This document shows, in pieces, positions 24,538 to 33,047 of a stretch of DNA of 64,000 nucleotides. Each line of letters begins with the position of its first letter. Position 1 is the stretch's first letter. The notes under the pieces were generated by a model. It ran no database searches and was not told where the DNA came from. It worked only from the letters and a program-made list of their open reading frames with translations. The DNA comes from Patulibacter medicamentivorans (lineage in GTDB: Bacteria; Actinomycetota; Thermoleophilia; Solirubrobacterales; Solirubrobacteraceae). The translations under genes and the position numbers were made by a program. The stretch is taken from positions 36,108 through 100,107 of the forward strand of contig NZ_AGUD01000006.1 in the NCBI RefSeq assembly GCF_000240225.1, written 5' to 3'.

Positions 24538-25437
24538 ATGCGCGTCTTCATCACCGGAGCGTCGGGCCACGTCGGCTCGGCGCTCGTCCCCGAGCTGCTC
24601 CAGAACGGCCACGCGGTCGTCGGCCTCGCCCGCTCCGAGGCCTCCGCCGCCGCGCTCGAGCGGGCTGGGGCCGAGGTCCGCCGCGGCGACCTCGACGACC
24701 TCGACGGCCTGCGCGCTGCGGCCGCCGACGCCGACGGCGTCGTCCACCTGGCCTTCAAGCACGACCTGATGTTCTCGGGCGGCGCCGAGGAGGCCGTCGC
24801 CGCCGACCTCCGCGCGATCGAGGCGCTCGGCGACGGGCTGGCGGGCTCCGGCAAGCCGTTCGTCGGGACCTCGGGCACGCTGATGCTGGCGGTCGGCGGC
24901 GTCGAGGGTCGCGCGGGCACCGAGGACGACGCCTTCGCGGGCGGTGGGCGTATCGATGCCGAGAACGCCGTCGTCGCGCTGGCCGACCGCGACATCCGCT
25001 CGTCGGTCCTCCGCCTCCCGCCGACCGTCCACAGCGACCTCGACCTCCACGGCTTCATCCCGTCGCTGATCGGGATCGCGCGCGACACGGGCGTCGCCGG
25101 CTACGTCGGCGACGGCGCCAACCGCTGGCCCGCCGGTCACACCCGCGACGCCGCGCGCCTCTACCGCCTGGCGCTGGAGTCCGCGCCCGGCGGCTCGCGC
25201 CTGCACGCGGTCGGCGACGAGGGCATCCCGTTCCGCGACATCGCGGCGGCGATCGGCGAGCAGCTCGGCCTGCCGGCGCAGGCGCGCGACCCCGAGCACT
25301 TCGGCTGGCTGGCGGGTCTCGTGGTCCTCGACAACCCGACCTCGGCCGCCAGGACGCGCGCGCTGCTGGGCTGGGAGCCGACGCATCCGGGCCTGCTCGA
25401 GGACCTGCGCGCCGGGTTCTACTTCGCCGCCCGCTAG
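24538..25437 (+). CDS. NAD-dependent epimerase/dehydratase family protein (extended SDR)
   Basis: 299-aa atypical/extended SDR. Seen: the N-terminal Rossmann motif FITGASGHVGSALV, VVHLAFKHD, and the C-terminal part GWEPTHPGLLEDLRAGFYF. The catalytic tyrosine-lysine of classical enzymes is not evident, as in many members that act as reductases of unknown substrate. ATG 24538 with strong Shine-Dalgarno. Controlled by the divergent TetR through the two palindromes. Confidence 0.87.
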   Translation: MRVFITGASGHVGSALVPELLQNGHAVVGLARSEASAAALERAGAEVRRGDLDDLDGLRAAAADADGVVHLAFKHDLMFSGGAEEAVAADLRAIEALGDGLAGSGKPFVGTSGTLMLAVGGVEGRAGTEDDAFAGGGRIDAENAVVALADRDIRSSVLRLPPTVHSDLDLHGFIPSLIGIARDTGVAGYVGDGANRWPAGHTRDAARLYRLALESAPGGSRLHAVGDEGIPFRDIAAAIGEQLGLPAQARDPEHFGWLAGLVVLDNPTSAARTRALLGWEPTHPGLLEDLRAGFYFAAR

Positions 25438-25439
25438 CG

Positions 25440-25462
25440 CGTCGGCGGCGCCCGCCGCGACG
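25440..25462. terminator. Candidate bidirectional hairpin between convergent genes
   Basis: CGTCGGCGGCG at 25440-25450 can pair with CGCCGCGACG at 25453-25462 with one bulge, in the 30-nt gap between the convergent epimerase and PucR genes. No U-tract. Confidence 0.35.
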
Positions 25463-25467
25463 CCGGG

Positions 25468-26706
25468 TCAGGCGCCGAGCGACTGCGCGAGCAGCGGCAG
25501 CCGCGAGAGCCGCAGCGCGACGTGCAGCTCGGTGCGACGCTCGTGCAGCGGGTGGTCGAGCGTGGTCTCGAGGCGGCGCAGGCGCTGGCGGATCGTCTGC
25601 TCGTGGACCCCGAGCAGCGCCGCGGCCCCGACGTAGGAGCCGGTCGTCAGCCACGCGTCGAGGGTCGCGTGCATGCGCGCGGTCAGCAGGCCCTCGTCGA
25701 TCGCCGGTCCGAGCTCGCGCCGGATCAGCGCGTGGGCCCCGCGGGCGTCGCCGAGAGCGAGGATCTCGATCCGCACGTCGTCGGCCCAGATCACCCGCGG
25801 CGCGTTGTCGCCCAGCATCGCCTGGACCTTGGCGGCGTTGCGGGCGGACTCCATCGTCCGGCGGAACCCGGCCAGCTCGCGGTCGACGTCCCCGAAGGCC
25901 AGGCGGGCGCCGGCATCGGCCGCGGCGGCGTGCAGCGCCTGGCGGGTGGCCGCGGTCATCGGCCCCCGCAGCCCGAGCCAGAGCTCGCCGATGCCGTCCG
26001 CGCGGCTGAACAGCAGCGAGTCGCGCTCGTGGCAGGCCTCCTTGAGCGCGGCGACGACCCGTCGGCGGTCGGCCTCGCCGCCGTCGATCACGCCGGCCAG
26101 GTGATGGCCGTCGAGGGCGTAGTTGAGGAATCGCTCGGTGCCGACGCCCGGGTCGGTGAGCGTGCCGTCGAGCAGCTGCTCGACCAGGCGCAGACGCCGG
26201 TGCTCGAGGGACTGGCGGCGCTCGGCGACCGCGCCGTGGTACGCCGCGAGCGAGCCGAACAGGAGCCGGTCGACGAAGCCGAAGAGCAGCGGGATGCTGG
26301 CGCGGGCGACGTCGATGACGGGGGCGCCGGTGGCGTGCCCATGCCGCTGCACGACGTCCATCCACCAGTCCCAGAGCGCCTCCTGCCCGACGCGGTAGGA
26401 CCGCTCGAAGACCTGCTCGGAGACGCCCTGGCGACCGACCTCGGCCGCGAACAGCAGCGACGAGGGCGCGTCGACGTCCTCGAGCGCGACGTCGCCGGCG
26501 ATCAGCCCGACCAGGCATGCCGCCTTCTCGCGCGTCGCGCGCTGCAGCGGCGCGCGCAGGACGTCGGGGTCGATGACCTGGCCGTAGACCTCGTCGAGCA
26601 TCACCTCGGTCAGGTGCGCGCTGAGCGCGTCGACGTCGATCGTGGCCGCGAGCGGGCGAAGGTCGACGGTGTCCCGGCGCTGCTCGGCGCTGTGCTCGAC
26701 GGACAA
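25468..26706 (-). CDS. PucR family transcriptional regulator
   Basis: 412-aa regulator. N-terminal helical domain (FERSYRVGQEALWDWWMD near residue 110), central CdaR/GGDEF-like part, and C-terminal PucR HTH ALLGVHEQTIRQRLRRLE. TTG at 26706 is used as start because a GGAGG sits 6 nt upstream (minus strand) and no earlier start fits. Divergent from the DJ-1/GFA gene pair at 26940; it may control them. Fourth PucR protein in the window. Confidence 0.83.
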   Translation of the reverse strand: MSVEHSAEQRRDTVDLRPLAATIDVDALSAHLTEVMLDEVYGQVIDPDVLRAPLQRATREKAACLVGLIAGDVALEDVDAPSSLLFAAEVGRQGVSEQVFERSYRVGQEALWDWWMDVVQRHGHATGAPVIDVARASIPLLFGFVDRLLFGSLAAYHGAVAERRQSLEHRRLRLVEQLLDGTLTDPGVGTERFLNYALDGHHLAGVIDGGEADRRRVVAALKEACHERDSLLFSRADGIGELWLGLRGPMTAATRQALHAAAADAGARLAFGDVDRELAGFRRTMESARNAAKVQAMLGDNAPRVIWADDVRIEILALGDARGAHALIRRELGPAIDEGLLTARMHATLDAWLTTGSYVGAAALLGVHEQTIRQRLRRLETTLDHPLHERRTELHVALRLSRLPLLAQSLGA

Positions 26707-26872
26707 GGTGGGCCTCCGCGGGGAATCGACCCGCGACCGGCCGGCGTGGCCGCTCGACGGATCCGTGCGTGCCGGAGTCTACGCCGGCGTCGCGACCCTC
26801 CGACCCACGAGATCCGTGTCTCGGCATGGCGAACTCCACGGAAGTCGCAGGTCCCGGCGGAGCGGGCGCGGC

Positions 26873-26878
26873 CTAGCG
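26873..26878 (+). promoter_or_regulatory. Candidate -10 of the DJ-1/GFA operon
   Basis: TAGCGT, the same -10 word as at several other starts, lies 61 nt before ATG 26940; a GAGAGGGAGAGA Shine-Dalgarno follows, so this transcript would have a normal leader. Confidence 0.35.
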
Positions 26879-26939
26879 TTGAGGGCGGTTCGGATCGACG
26901 ACCGCCTGCCCTGGGGGCCGGCTCCGAGAGGGAGAGACG

Positions 26940-27674
26940 ATGACCAACGTGCTGATGGTGGTGTCCGGCGCTCACGCCTGGACGCTCGCCGACGGATCCG
27001 CCCACCCGACCGGCTTCTGGGCCGAGGAGCTGGTGGCCGCCGACCGCGCCTTCCGCGACGCCGGCTGGACGGTCGAGATCGCGACGCCGGGCGGTCGCGC
27101 GCCGCAGGTCGACCCCAACAGCCTCTCGCCGCAGTACACCGGGGCCGACGAGGCGGCGCTCGCGGACCTGCGCGCCCACCTGGACGCGCTGGGCGACGAG
27201 CTGACCCGGCCGACCGCGCTCGAGGAGGTCGACGTGCTGTCCTTCGACGCGCTGTTCCTGCCCGGCGGGCACGGGCCGATGGAGGACCTCGCGGTCCTTC
27301 CCCTGATGGGCGAGACGATCGTCGCGATGCTGGACGCCGGTCGTCCGGTCGCCGCCGTCTGCCACGCCTCGGCGGCGCTGCTCTCGGCCGACCGGCCCGA
27401 CGGCTCCTGGGCGTTCGACGGCTGGCGCCTGACCGGCTTCACGAACGCGGAGGAGGAGGCCGTCGGGCTGGCGCCGCTCGCCGCCTGGCTGCTCGAGGAC
27501 CGGCTGCGCGAGCGCGGCGCCCAGTTCGCGTCCGGCGAGCTGTGGGCGCCGTTCCTCGTCGCCGACCGCAACCTCTACACGGGGCAGAACCCGGCCTCCT
27601 CCGGGCCGCTGGCCGAGCACGTCGTCGGCGTCGTCGGCGCGGCCGCCGCGCCGTCGGCGACGTCGACCCGCTGA
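26940..27674 (+). CDS. DJ-1/PfpI (Hsp31-like) type 1 glutamine amidotransferase-domain protein
   Basis: 244-aa cytoplasmic protein. Seen: LFLPGGHGPMEDL and the nucleophile elbow AVCHASAALL with cysteine followed by histidine near residue 141, and a cap-like insert, as in Hsp31/YajL-group glyoxalase-III or protein-repair enzymes. Known members detoxify methylglyoxal without glutathione or protect proteins; which applies is unclear. Followed after 35 nt by a GFA-family gene, consistent with aldehyde handling. Confidence 0.87.
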   Translation: MTNVLMVVSGAHAWTLADGSAHPTGFWAEELVAADRAFRDAGWTVEIATPGGRAPQVDPNSLSPQYTGADEAALADLRAHLDALGDELTRPTALEEVDVLSFDALFLPGGHGPMEDLAVLPLMGETIVAMLDAGRPVAAVCHASAALLSADRPDGSWAFDGWRLTGFTNAEEEAVGLAPLAAWLLEDRLRERGAQFASGELWAPFLVADRNLYTGQNPASSGPLAEHVVGVVGAAAAPSATSTR

Positions 27675-27709
27675 CCCCTGACCCCCGACGAACCCGAGGA
27701 GCACGACCG

Positions 27710-28132
27710 ATGCCGAAGATGAGCGGACACTGCCTGTGCGGCAACGTGTCCTACACCGTGAGCGCCGACCCGGTGATCACCGCGATCTGCCATTGCGACA
27801 CCTGCCAGCGCCAGACCGGATCGGCCTACTCGCTGGTCGTCGGCGTCCCGCGTGAGAGCCTCGCGGTCTCCGGCAGCACGCTGGCGTCGTTCCAGACCAC
27901 GACCGAGGCGACGGGCACGCCGACCCAGCGGCAGTTCTGCAGCAACTGCGGCTCGCCGCTGGCGACGCTCCCCGAGGCGCTCCCGGCGCTGGCCATCATC
28001 AAGGCGGGAACGCTCGACGACCGCAAGGGCCTGGCCCCGGCGGTCGAGGTGCACTGCGACAGCGCGCTCGCCTACCTGGCGGAGGAGTCCTCGGAGCGTC
28101 AGCGCTTCCCCGCCGACCTGCCCGCCGGCTGA
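27710..28132 (+). CDS. GFA (glutathione-dependent formaldehyde-activating enzyme/CENP-V) family protein
   Basis: 140-aa zinc protein. Seen: GHCLCGNVSY at the N-terminus, CHCDTCQRQTGSAYS, and FCSNCGSPL, giving the usual seven cysteine ligands of the Mss4-like fold. Actinobacteria generally lack glutathione, so the name gives fold rather than reaction; involvement in aldehyde detoxification is inferred from the DJ-1 neighbour. ATG 27710 after CCGAGGAGCAC. Confidence 0.88.
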   Translation: MPKMSGHCLCGNVSYTVSADPVITAICHCDTCQRQTGSAYSLVVGVPRESLAVSGSTLASFQTTTEATGTPTQRQFCSNCGSPLATLPEALPALAIIKAGTLDDRKGLAPAVEVHCDSALAYLAEESSERQRFPADLPAG

Positions 28133-28143
28133 CGCGGGCCACC

Positions 28144-28176
28144 GCCCGGCCGCGCCCTCACCCGCGCGGGCCGGGC
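28144..28176. terminator. Candidate bidirectional hairpin between convergent GFA and TetR genes
   Basis: GCCCGGCCGCGC at 28144-28155 pairs with GCGCGGGCCGGGC at 28164-28176 with a single-base bulge; loop about 8 nt. It lies in the 67-nt convergent gap. No U-tract. Confidence 0.4.
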
Positions 28177-28199
28177 CGCGGGGCCCGAGCGCCGCGGGC

Positions 28200-28844
28200 C
28201 TAGCGCGGCGTCGCCGGCGTGGGCGCCGGCCGCGTGGGCAGCGGTCGGCGGGCGACCTCGTGGGCCTCGTCCCGGTCGAGGCCGAGCAAGCGGAGGACGC
28301 CCTCCGCGTGGTGGACGTCGGCGTCTGGCGGGGCGGCTCCGTCGAGCACCAGTCGCATGACGGCGAGCAGCGCGCCGCCCATCGCGTAGAGCGCGATCGT
28401 CTCGTCCGGCACCTGCAGCCGGCCGCTCGCGACGCCCACGCGCAGGTCGCTCTGCGCGTAGGGCCCGAGCGACGCGCGCAGCACCCCGTGCGACATGTCC
28501 AGGCGCAGCAGCAGCCAGCCCCAGTCGGGGTCGCTGCGCGCGCGACGCACGAACGAGCGGTGGGCGGCCGCGACGACCTCGGCGGGGTCGTCGATCGCGG
28601 CGGTCAGCGCGTCGATCGCGGCGGCCTGCGCGGCGATGGTCTCGGCCAGGACGGCCTCGACGATCGCGTCCTTGCTCTCGAAGTGGTTGTAGAACGACCC
28701 GAATCCGACGTCGGCCTCGTCGGTGATCTCCTGGATCCGCGTGCTGTCCGCCCCCTGGCGGGCGATCAGGGTCCTCGTGGCGGCGACCAGCTTCGCGCGG
28801 GTCGCCTCGCGGCGCCGGGCGTGGCGGTCGGGGGCATCGGCCAT
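28200..28844 (-). CDS. TetR family regulator of the aromatic meta-cleavage operon
   Basis: 214-aa TetR repressor with HTH ADVGFGSFYNHFESKDAIVE at about residues 47-66. The C-terminal domain (ETIALYAMGGALLAVMRLVLDG) is of an aromatic-sensing style but the ligand is unknown. ATG 28844 is selected from an open frame reaching far upstream because MADAPDRHARRREATRAK begins like typical TetR N-termini. Divergent from the FAH-led operon at 28918, whose promoter it probably represses. Confidence 0.88.
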   Translation of the reverse strand: MADAPDRHARRREATRAKLVAATRTLIARQGADSTRIQEITDEADVGFGSFYNHFESKDAIVEAVLAETIAAQAAAIDALTAAIDDPAEVVAAAHRSFVRRARSDPDWGWLLLRLDMSHGVLRASLGPYAQSDLRVGVASGRLQVPDETIALYAMGGALLAVMRLVLDGAAPPDADVHHAEGVLRLLGLDRDEAHEVARRPLPTRPAPTPATPR

Positions 28845-28917
28845 GCCCGAACGGTACCTCGATCGGCACTCGCCGTCATATTTGACGAGATCATCAGATT
28901 TGCGTAGGGTCGTCAGC
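28845..28917 (+). promoter_or_regulatory. Promoter of the meta-cleavage operon with TetR half-sites
   Basis: TTGACG (28882-28887), 17-nt spacer, TAGGGT (28905-28910): the best sigma-70-like promoter in the window. The -10 ends 7 nt before ATG 28918, so the message should be leaderless. An imperfect palindrome TGACGA-GA-TCATCA (28883-28896) overlaps the -35, a natural repressor site for the divergent TetR. Confidence 0.7.
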
Positions 28918-29868
28918 ATGAAGCTCCGGATGACCGCAGAGGGCCTGATCGCCCACGACGCCGAGCGCGATCGCTGGGTCCGGCTGCCGGGCGAGGACGA
29001 CCTGGTCGCCTTCCTGGCCGAGGGCGCGCCGGCCCGGGCGCGGGCGGCGGCGGCGCTGGCGTCGCCCGACGCCGTCGAGGTCGATCCCGCGACGGCGGTG
29101 CTCCCGTTCCGGCCGCGGTCGATGCGGGCCTTCATGCTCTGGGAGTCGCACGTGATCGGCTCCAGCCGGATGCTGGTCAAGCACTTCTTCCCGGCGCCGA
29201 TCTGGCGGATCGTCAGCGCCTTCGAGAAGACCGGCCGCACGTTCCCGAAGCTGAAGCCGACGAAGGGCTTCTACGAGCACCCGACCTTCTACGTCGCCAA
29301 CCACACGATGGTCCTCGCCGACGGCCAGGACATGTGGTGGCCGTCGCACACCACCGCCCTGGACTTCGAGCTCGAGCTGGCGTTCGTCCTGACCAAGCCG
29401 CTGGTCGACGCCACGCCGGAGGAGGCCCTCGACGCGGTCGGCGGCTGGTTCGTGCTCAACGACTGGAGCGCGCGGGACGTGCAGGCGGACGACGCGCGGC
29501 ACAACGTCTTCGGCCCGGTCATCAAGTCGAAGACCTTCGCCAACTCGATCGGCTGCGACGTCGTCACGGCCGACGCGTTCGGCGACTGGAAGGCCGCGAC
29601 CGGCCGCGTGCGGGTCGACGGCGAGCTGTGGTGCGAGGGGGGAACCGCCGGACCCGCGCACGAGCTCGGGGCAATGCTCGCCTACGCGTCCCGGGGCGAG
29701 CGGCTGGACGCCGGCGACGTGATCTCGACCGGCACGATGCCCGGCTGCTGCGGCCTCGAGCTGGAGCGCTGGATCAGGCCCGGGCAGACCGTGCAGCTGG
29801 AGATCGACGGGATCGGCACCCTGACCAACCGCGTGTCGGCCGAGGCGGTCCCGGCGACCGCGGTCTGA
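28918..29868 (+). CDS. Fumarylacetoacetate hydrolase family protein
   Basis: 316-aa FAH-fold protein. Seen: the metal-binding acidic segment DFELELAFVLTKP near residue 150, GWFVLNDWSARDVQ, KSKTFANSIGCDVV, and the C-terminal GDVISTGTMPGCCGLELERW. FAH-fold enzymes hydrolyse acyl-pyruvates or decarboxylate/hydrate meta-cleavage products. First gene of a five-gene overlapping operon with a flavin hydroxylase and an extradiol dioxygenase, so it probably acts on the ring-opened product. No Shine-Dalgarno; leaderless. Confidence 0.88.
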   Translation: MKLRMTAEGLIAHDAERDRWVRLPGEDDLVAFLAEGAPARARAAAALASPDAVEVDPATAVLPFRPRSMRAFMLWESHVIGSSRMLVKHFFPAPIWRIVSAFEKTGRTFPKLKPTKGFYEHPTFYVANHTMVLADGQDMWWPSHTTALDFELELAFVLTKPLVDATPEEALDAVGGWFVLNDWSARDVQADDARHNVFGPVIKSKTFANSIGCDVVTADAFGDWKAATGRVRVDGELWCEGGTAGPAHELGAMLAYASRGERLDAGDVISTGTMPGCCGLELERWIRPGQTVQLEIDGIGTLTNRVSAEAVPATAV

Positions 29869-31343
29869 TGGACGCCGACGTCCTGATCTGCGGGCTCGGG
29901 CCGGTCGGCCAGCTGCTCGCGCTGCTGCTCGCCGACCTCGGCGTGCGGACGATCGCCGTCGACGAGGCGCGCGAGCCCCACCCCCTGCCGCGCGCGGCGG
30001 TGGTCGACGACGAGGTGCTGCGGATCTTCCAGGCCGTCGGCCTCGACCAGCGGATCCTCGCCGACGCGCAGGTCCAGCAGACGGTCAGCTTCGTCACCGC
30101 CCGCGGCCGCGCGATCCCGGCGCTGCGCCCGGTCCACGGCGACCTCGGGCAGCCGCCGCTGGTCTCGATCCACCAGCCGTCGATGGAGCGCACGATGGTC
30201 GCCGCGCTGCAGGAGCGGGAGGCGGCGCAGCTGCGCTGGGGTCAGCGGCTCGAGGTCCTCGACCGCCGTGCCGAGGGGGTGACGGCGTGGGTGCGGCCGG
30301 TCGAGGGCGGACGGGCCACGCGGCTCGACGCCCGCTACCTGGTCGGCTGCGACGGCGGACGCAGCGCGGTTCGCGGCCGCCTGCAGGTGCCCTTCGGCGG
30401 CTCGACCTTCGTGCAGCGGTGGCTGGTGCTCGACGCGCTCGTCGACCGCCCGATCGCCCGCGTTCCGCACCCCTGCTTCGTCGGCGATCCAGCGCGCCCG
30501 ATCGTGACGCTGCCGATGTCGCCGGGCCGCCACCGCTGGGAGTGGATGCTGCACCCGGGAGAGGACGCCGCCGCGTTCCTCGACCGCGACCGGATCGACG
30601 CGCTGCTGGCCCCGTGGATCGGCGACGAGCAGGTCGAGGTCGAGCGGGCGGTGGCCTACACGTTCCACGCCCGCACGGCCGACCGTTGGCGGGCCGGACG
30701 GGTCCTGCTTGCCGGCGACGCCGCGCACGTGATGCCGCCGTTCGTCGGCCAGGGGTTCTCGTCGGGCGCGCGCGACGCCGCCAACCTGGCGTGGAAGCTC
30801 GACGCGGTCCTCCACGGCGCGCCGGATGGCCTGCTGGACAGCTACGAGGCCGAGCGCCGCCCGCACGTGACGAGCATGCAGCGGCTCGCGGTGCGCTGGG
30901 GCGGGCTCGTGCAGACCACCGCTCCCCGGACCGCGTGGATCCGCGACGCCGCGCTGGCGCTGCTGGACCGCAGCGGCGCGCGCGAGTGGATCAGCGAGCA
31001 GGCCAAGCCGCTCCCCACCTACCGTGCGGGCGCGTTCGCCCGCACGCCCGACCGGCTGCCGCTCCGCCGCCGCGTCGGATCGCTGTTCCCGCAGCCCGAC
31101 CGGCTCGACGACCGGCTCGGCCGCGGCTGGGCGGTCGTCGCGAGCACGCCGGAGGCGGCCAGCGGCTGGCGCGCCGCCGGCCTGCACGTCGTCGAGCTGC
31201 CGCACGAGCGCGACTGGACCCTGCTGCGACCGGACCGCTACGTCTTCGCCTGCGAGGACCGGCCGCAGGCGCTCCGGGCCCTGCGGGCCACGGTCGGGTC
31301 GGGGCTGCGCACCGGTCGGCCGGCGATGGCGGTCGCCGCATGA
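29868..31343 (+). CDS. FAD-dependent aromatic hydroxylase (MhpA/PheA-like)
   Basis: 491-aa class A flavoprotein monooxygenase: NAD(P)H + O2 + phenol -> catechol-type product. Seen: FAD motif ICGLGPVGQLLALLLADLG at the N-terminus, VGCDGGRSAVRG (DG motif) near residue 157, and VLLAGDAAHVMPPFVGQG (GD motif) near residue 280. ATG overlaps the FAH stop (TGATG, 29866-29870). Similar in layout to 3-(3-hydroxyphenyl)propionate hydroxylase. It would feed the dioxygenase encoded two genes on. Confidence 0.9.
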   Translation: MDADVLICGLGPVGQLLALLLADLGVRTIAVDEAREPHPLPRAAVVDDEVLRIFQAVGLDQRILADAQVQQTVSFVTARGRAIPALRPVHGDLGQPPLVSIHQPSMERTMVAALQEREAAQLRWGQRLEVLDRRAEGVTAWVRPVEGGRATRLDARYLVGCDGGRSAVRGRLQVPFGGSTFVQRWLVLDALVDRPIARVPHPCFVGDPARPIVTLPMSPGRHRWEWMLHPGEDAAAFLDRDRIDALLAPWIGDEQVEVERAVAYTFHARTADRWRAGRVLLAGDAAHVMPPFVGQGFSSGARDAANLAWKLDAVLHGAPDGLLDSYEAERRPHVTSMQRLAVRWGGLVQTTAPRTAWIRDAALALLDRSGAREWISEQAKPLPTYRAGAFARTPDRLPLRRRVGSLFPQPDRLDDRLGRGWAVVASTPEAASGWRAAGLHVVELPHERDWTLLRPDRYVFACEDRPQALRALRATVGSGLRTGRPAMAVAA

Positions 31344-32119
31344 TCGCCGTGCTCGGGGCGACGGGCACGATCGGCCGCCGGGTCACCGCCGAGCTGGCCG
31401 AGCGCGGCGTCGCCCATCGCCCGCTGCGCCGGCCGGCGGTCGACCTCCGCGACCGGCGATCACTCGACGCGGCCCTGGAGGGCGTCGAGCAGCTCTTCCT
31501 GCTGACCCCGCACGACCCCGACCAGGATCGATGGGAGGCCGACGCCGTGGCGGCCGCCGTCGCCGCCGGCGTCCGGCGGATCGTCAAGCTGTCGGGCGGC
31601 GCCCCGGCGCTCGGCCCCAACGGCCCGACGAGCACCGCCGTCGCGCACTGGCGCAGCGAGCGGCGGATCGAGGAGTCGGGGCTGCGCTTCGCCTTCCTGC
31701 GGCCGTCGTTCCTGATGCAGAACCTCGCCACGATGGCGCCGCGGGCGGGGCTCCTGCTCGCGCCGATGGGGCACGGGCCGATCGCGATGGTCGACGCGGC
31801 CGACGTCGCGGCCGCGGCGGTCGCGGCGCTCCGCGACGTCGACGGGCCGGACCGGGCGTGGCACCTGACCGGCCCGGCGGGCGTGACCTTCGACGACGTC
31901 GCCCGCGCGATCGGCGCCCGCTACGTCAGCGTGCCGCCGCGGCTGGCCGCCCGGGCGCTGCGCCGTCGCGGCGCGTCGGACTTCGAGGTCGACCACGCCC
32001 TGCGGATGGCCGCCTACTTCGCCACCGGCGCCGACGGCACGCCCACCGACGACGTCCGCCACCTCACCGGACGCGCCCCGCGCTCGCTGCGCCGACACCT
32101 CTCCGAGAAGGACGCCTGA
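31340..32119 (+). CDS. NmrA-like NAD(P)-binding protein
   Basis: 259-aa atypical SDR. Seen: MIAVLGATGTIGRRVTAEL at the N-terminus, LFLLTPHDPDQ, VKLSGGAPALGP, and LRPSFLMQNLATMAP, all typical of NmrA/QOR2-like proteins that lack the SDR catalytic triad. Some are quinone reductases, others redox sensors; in this operon a quinone- or dienone-reducing helper is plausible but unproven. ATGA overlap with the hydroxylase gene. Confidence 0.82.
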   Translation: MIAVLGATGTIGRRVTAELAERGVAHRPLRRPAVDLRDRRSLDAALEGVEQLFLLTPHDPDQDRWEADAVAAAVAAGVRRIVKLSGGAPALGPNGPTSTAVAHWRSERRIEESGLRFAFLRPSFLMQNLATMAPRAGLLLAPMGHGPIAMVDAADVAAAAVAALRDVDGPDRAWHLTGPAGVTFDDVARAIGARYVSVPPRLAARALRRRGASDFEVDHALRMAAYFATGADGTPTDDVRHLTGRAPRSLRRHLSEKDA

Positions 32120-32123
32120 CGAC

Positions 32124-33047
32124 ATGGTCACCACCCGCATGGGGCACATCGGCCTCCGCGTTCCCGACCTCGACGCCGCCGTCGCGTTCCAGCGCGACGT
32201 GATCGGCATGGTCGAGGTCGAGCGGACCGCCGGCGCGGCCTACCTGACCTGCAACGACCGCCACCACGAGCTGATCCTGATCCAGGACCCGGTGCGCCGC
32301 GGCTACGACCACATCGGCCTGGAGGTCGCCGACCCGGCCGCGCTCGACCAGGCGGCGCGCACCGTGCCGGCGGCCGGCGGCACGGTGCTGGGCGCCGTCT
32401 ACGACGGCGAGCCGGGCATCGACCGGGCGCTCCTGGTGCGCAGCCCGGAGGGCCACGTGTTCAAGCTCTTCTGCGGGATGCAGCGCGGCATCGAGCTGGA
32501 GCCCGGCGACCGCCCGCTCAAGTTCGAGCACGTCTCGGTCAAGGTCCGCCGGCCACGCCGGTTCGAGCGCTTCCTCCGGGACGGCCTGGGCTTCCGCTTC
32601 TCCGACCGGATCTTCCCGATCGCCAGCTGGTGGCACTGCGACGCCGATCACCACGGGATGGCCGTCGTGCTCTCGCCGACCGTCGAGCTCTCGCACTACG
32701 CCTACGCCTGGCCCGACCTCAACGCGCTGGGCCGCGTCGCCGACCGCCTGAAGGCCCGGCGCGGCGCGAAGCCGATCTGGGGCCCCAGCCGGCACGGGCC
32801 GGGCAACAACCACTTCCTCTACCACCACGACCACGACGGCGCGATGGTCGAGCACTGCTCCGAGCTGGAGCAGATGCCGCCGGCGGGCGACTACCAGGCT
32901 CGCTCCTGGCCGCTCCTGCCCGATCCGATCAACCAGTGGGGCGGCTCGCCGCCGCTGCGGTTCGTGCTGACCGGGTTCCCGGCGCTGGAGCCGGCGGCCG
33001 GCCGGCCGAGCTGGGCGATGGGCCGGGACGACGGCGCGGCGGCCTGA
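32124..33047 (+). CDS. Extradiol ring-cleavage dioxygenase (VOC type I)
   Basis: 307-aa two-domain vicinal-oxygen-chelate enzyme. Domain 1 about 5-118 (HIGLRVPDLDAAVAFQRDVIG), domain 2 about 135-265 with the iron-ligand histidine candidates in WWHCDADHHGMAVV and GNNHFLYHHDHDGAMVEHCSE, the latter ending in the glutamate ligand. Catechol 2,3-dioxygenase-like: catechol + O2 -> ring-opened semialdehyde or acid. Lies 4 nt after the NmrA gene; its stop overlaps the P450 start. Confidence 0.85.
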   Translation: MVTTRMGHIGLRVPDLDAAVAFQRDVIGMVEVERTAGAAYLTCNDRHHELILIQDPVRRGYDHIGLEVADPAALDQAARTVPAAGGTVLGAVYDGEPGIDRALLVRSPEGHVFKLFCGMQRGIELEPGDRPLKFEHVSVKVRRPRRFERFLRDGLGFRFSDRIFPIASWWHCDADHHGMAVVLSPTVELSHYAYAWPDLNALGRVADRLKARRGAKPIWGPSRHGPGNNHFLYHHDHDGAMVEHCSELEQMPPAGDYQARSWPLLPDPINQWGGSPPLRFVLTGFPALEPAAGRPSWAMGRDDGAAA

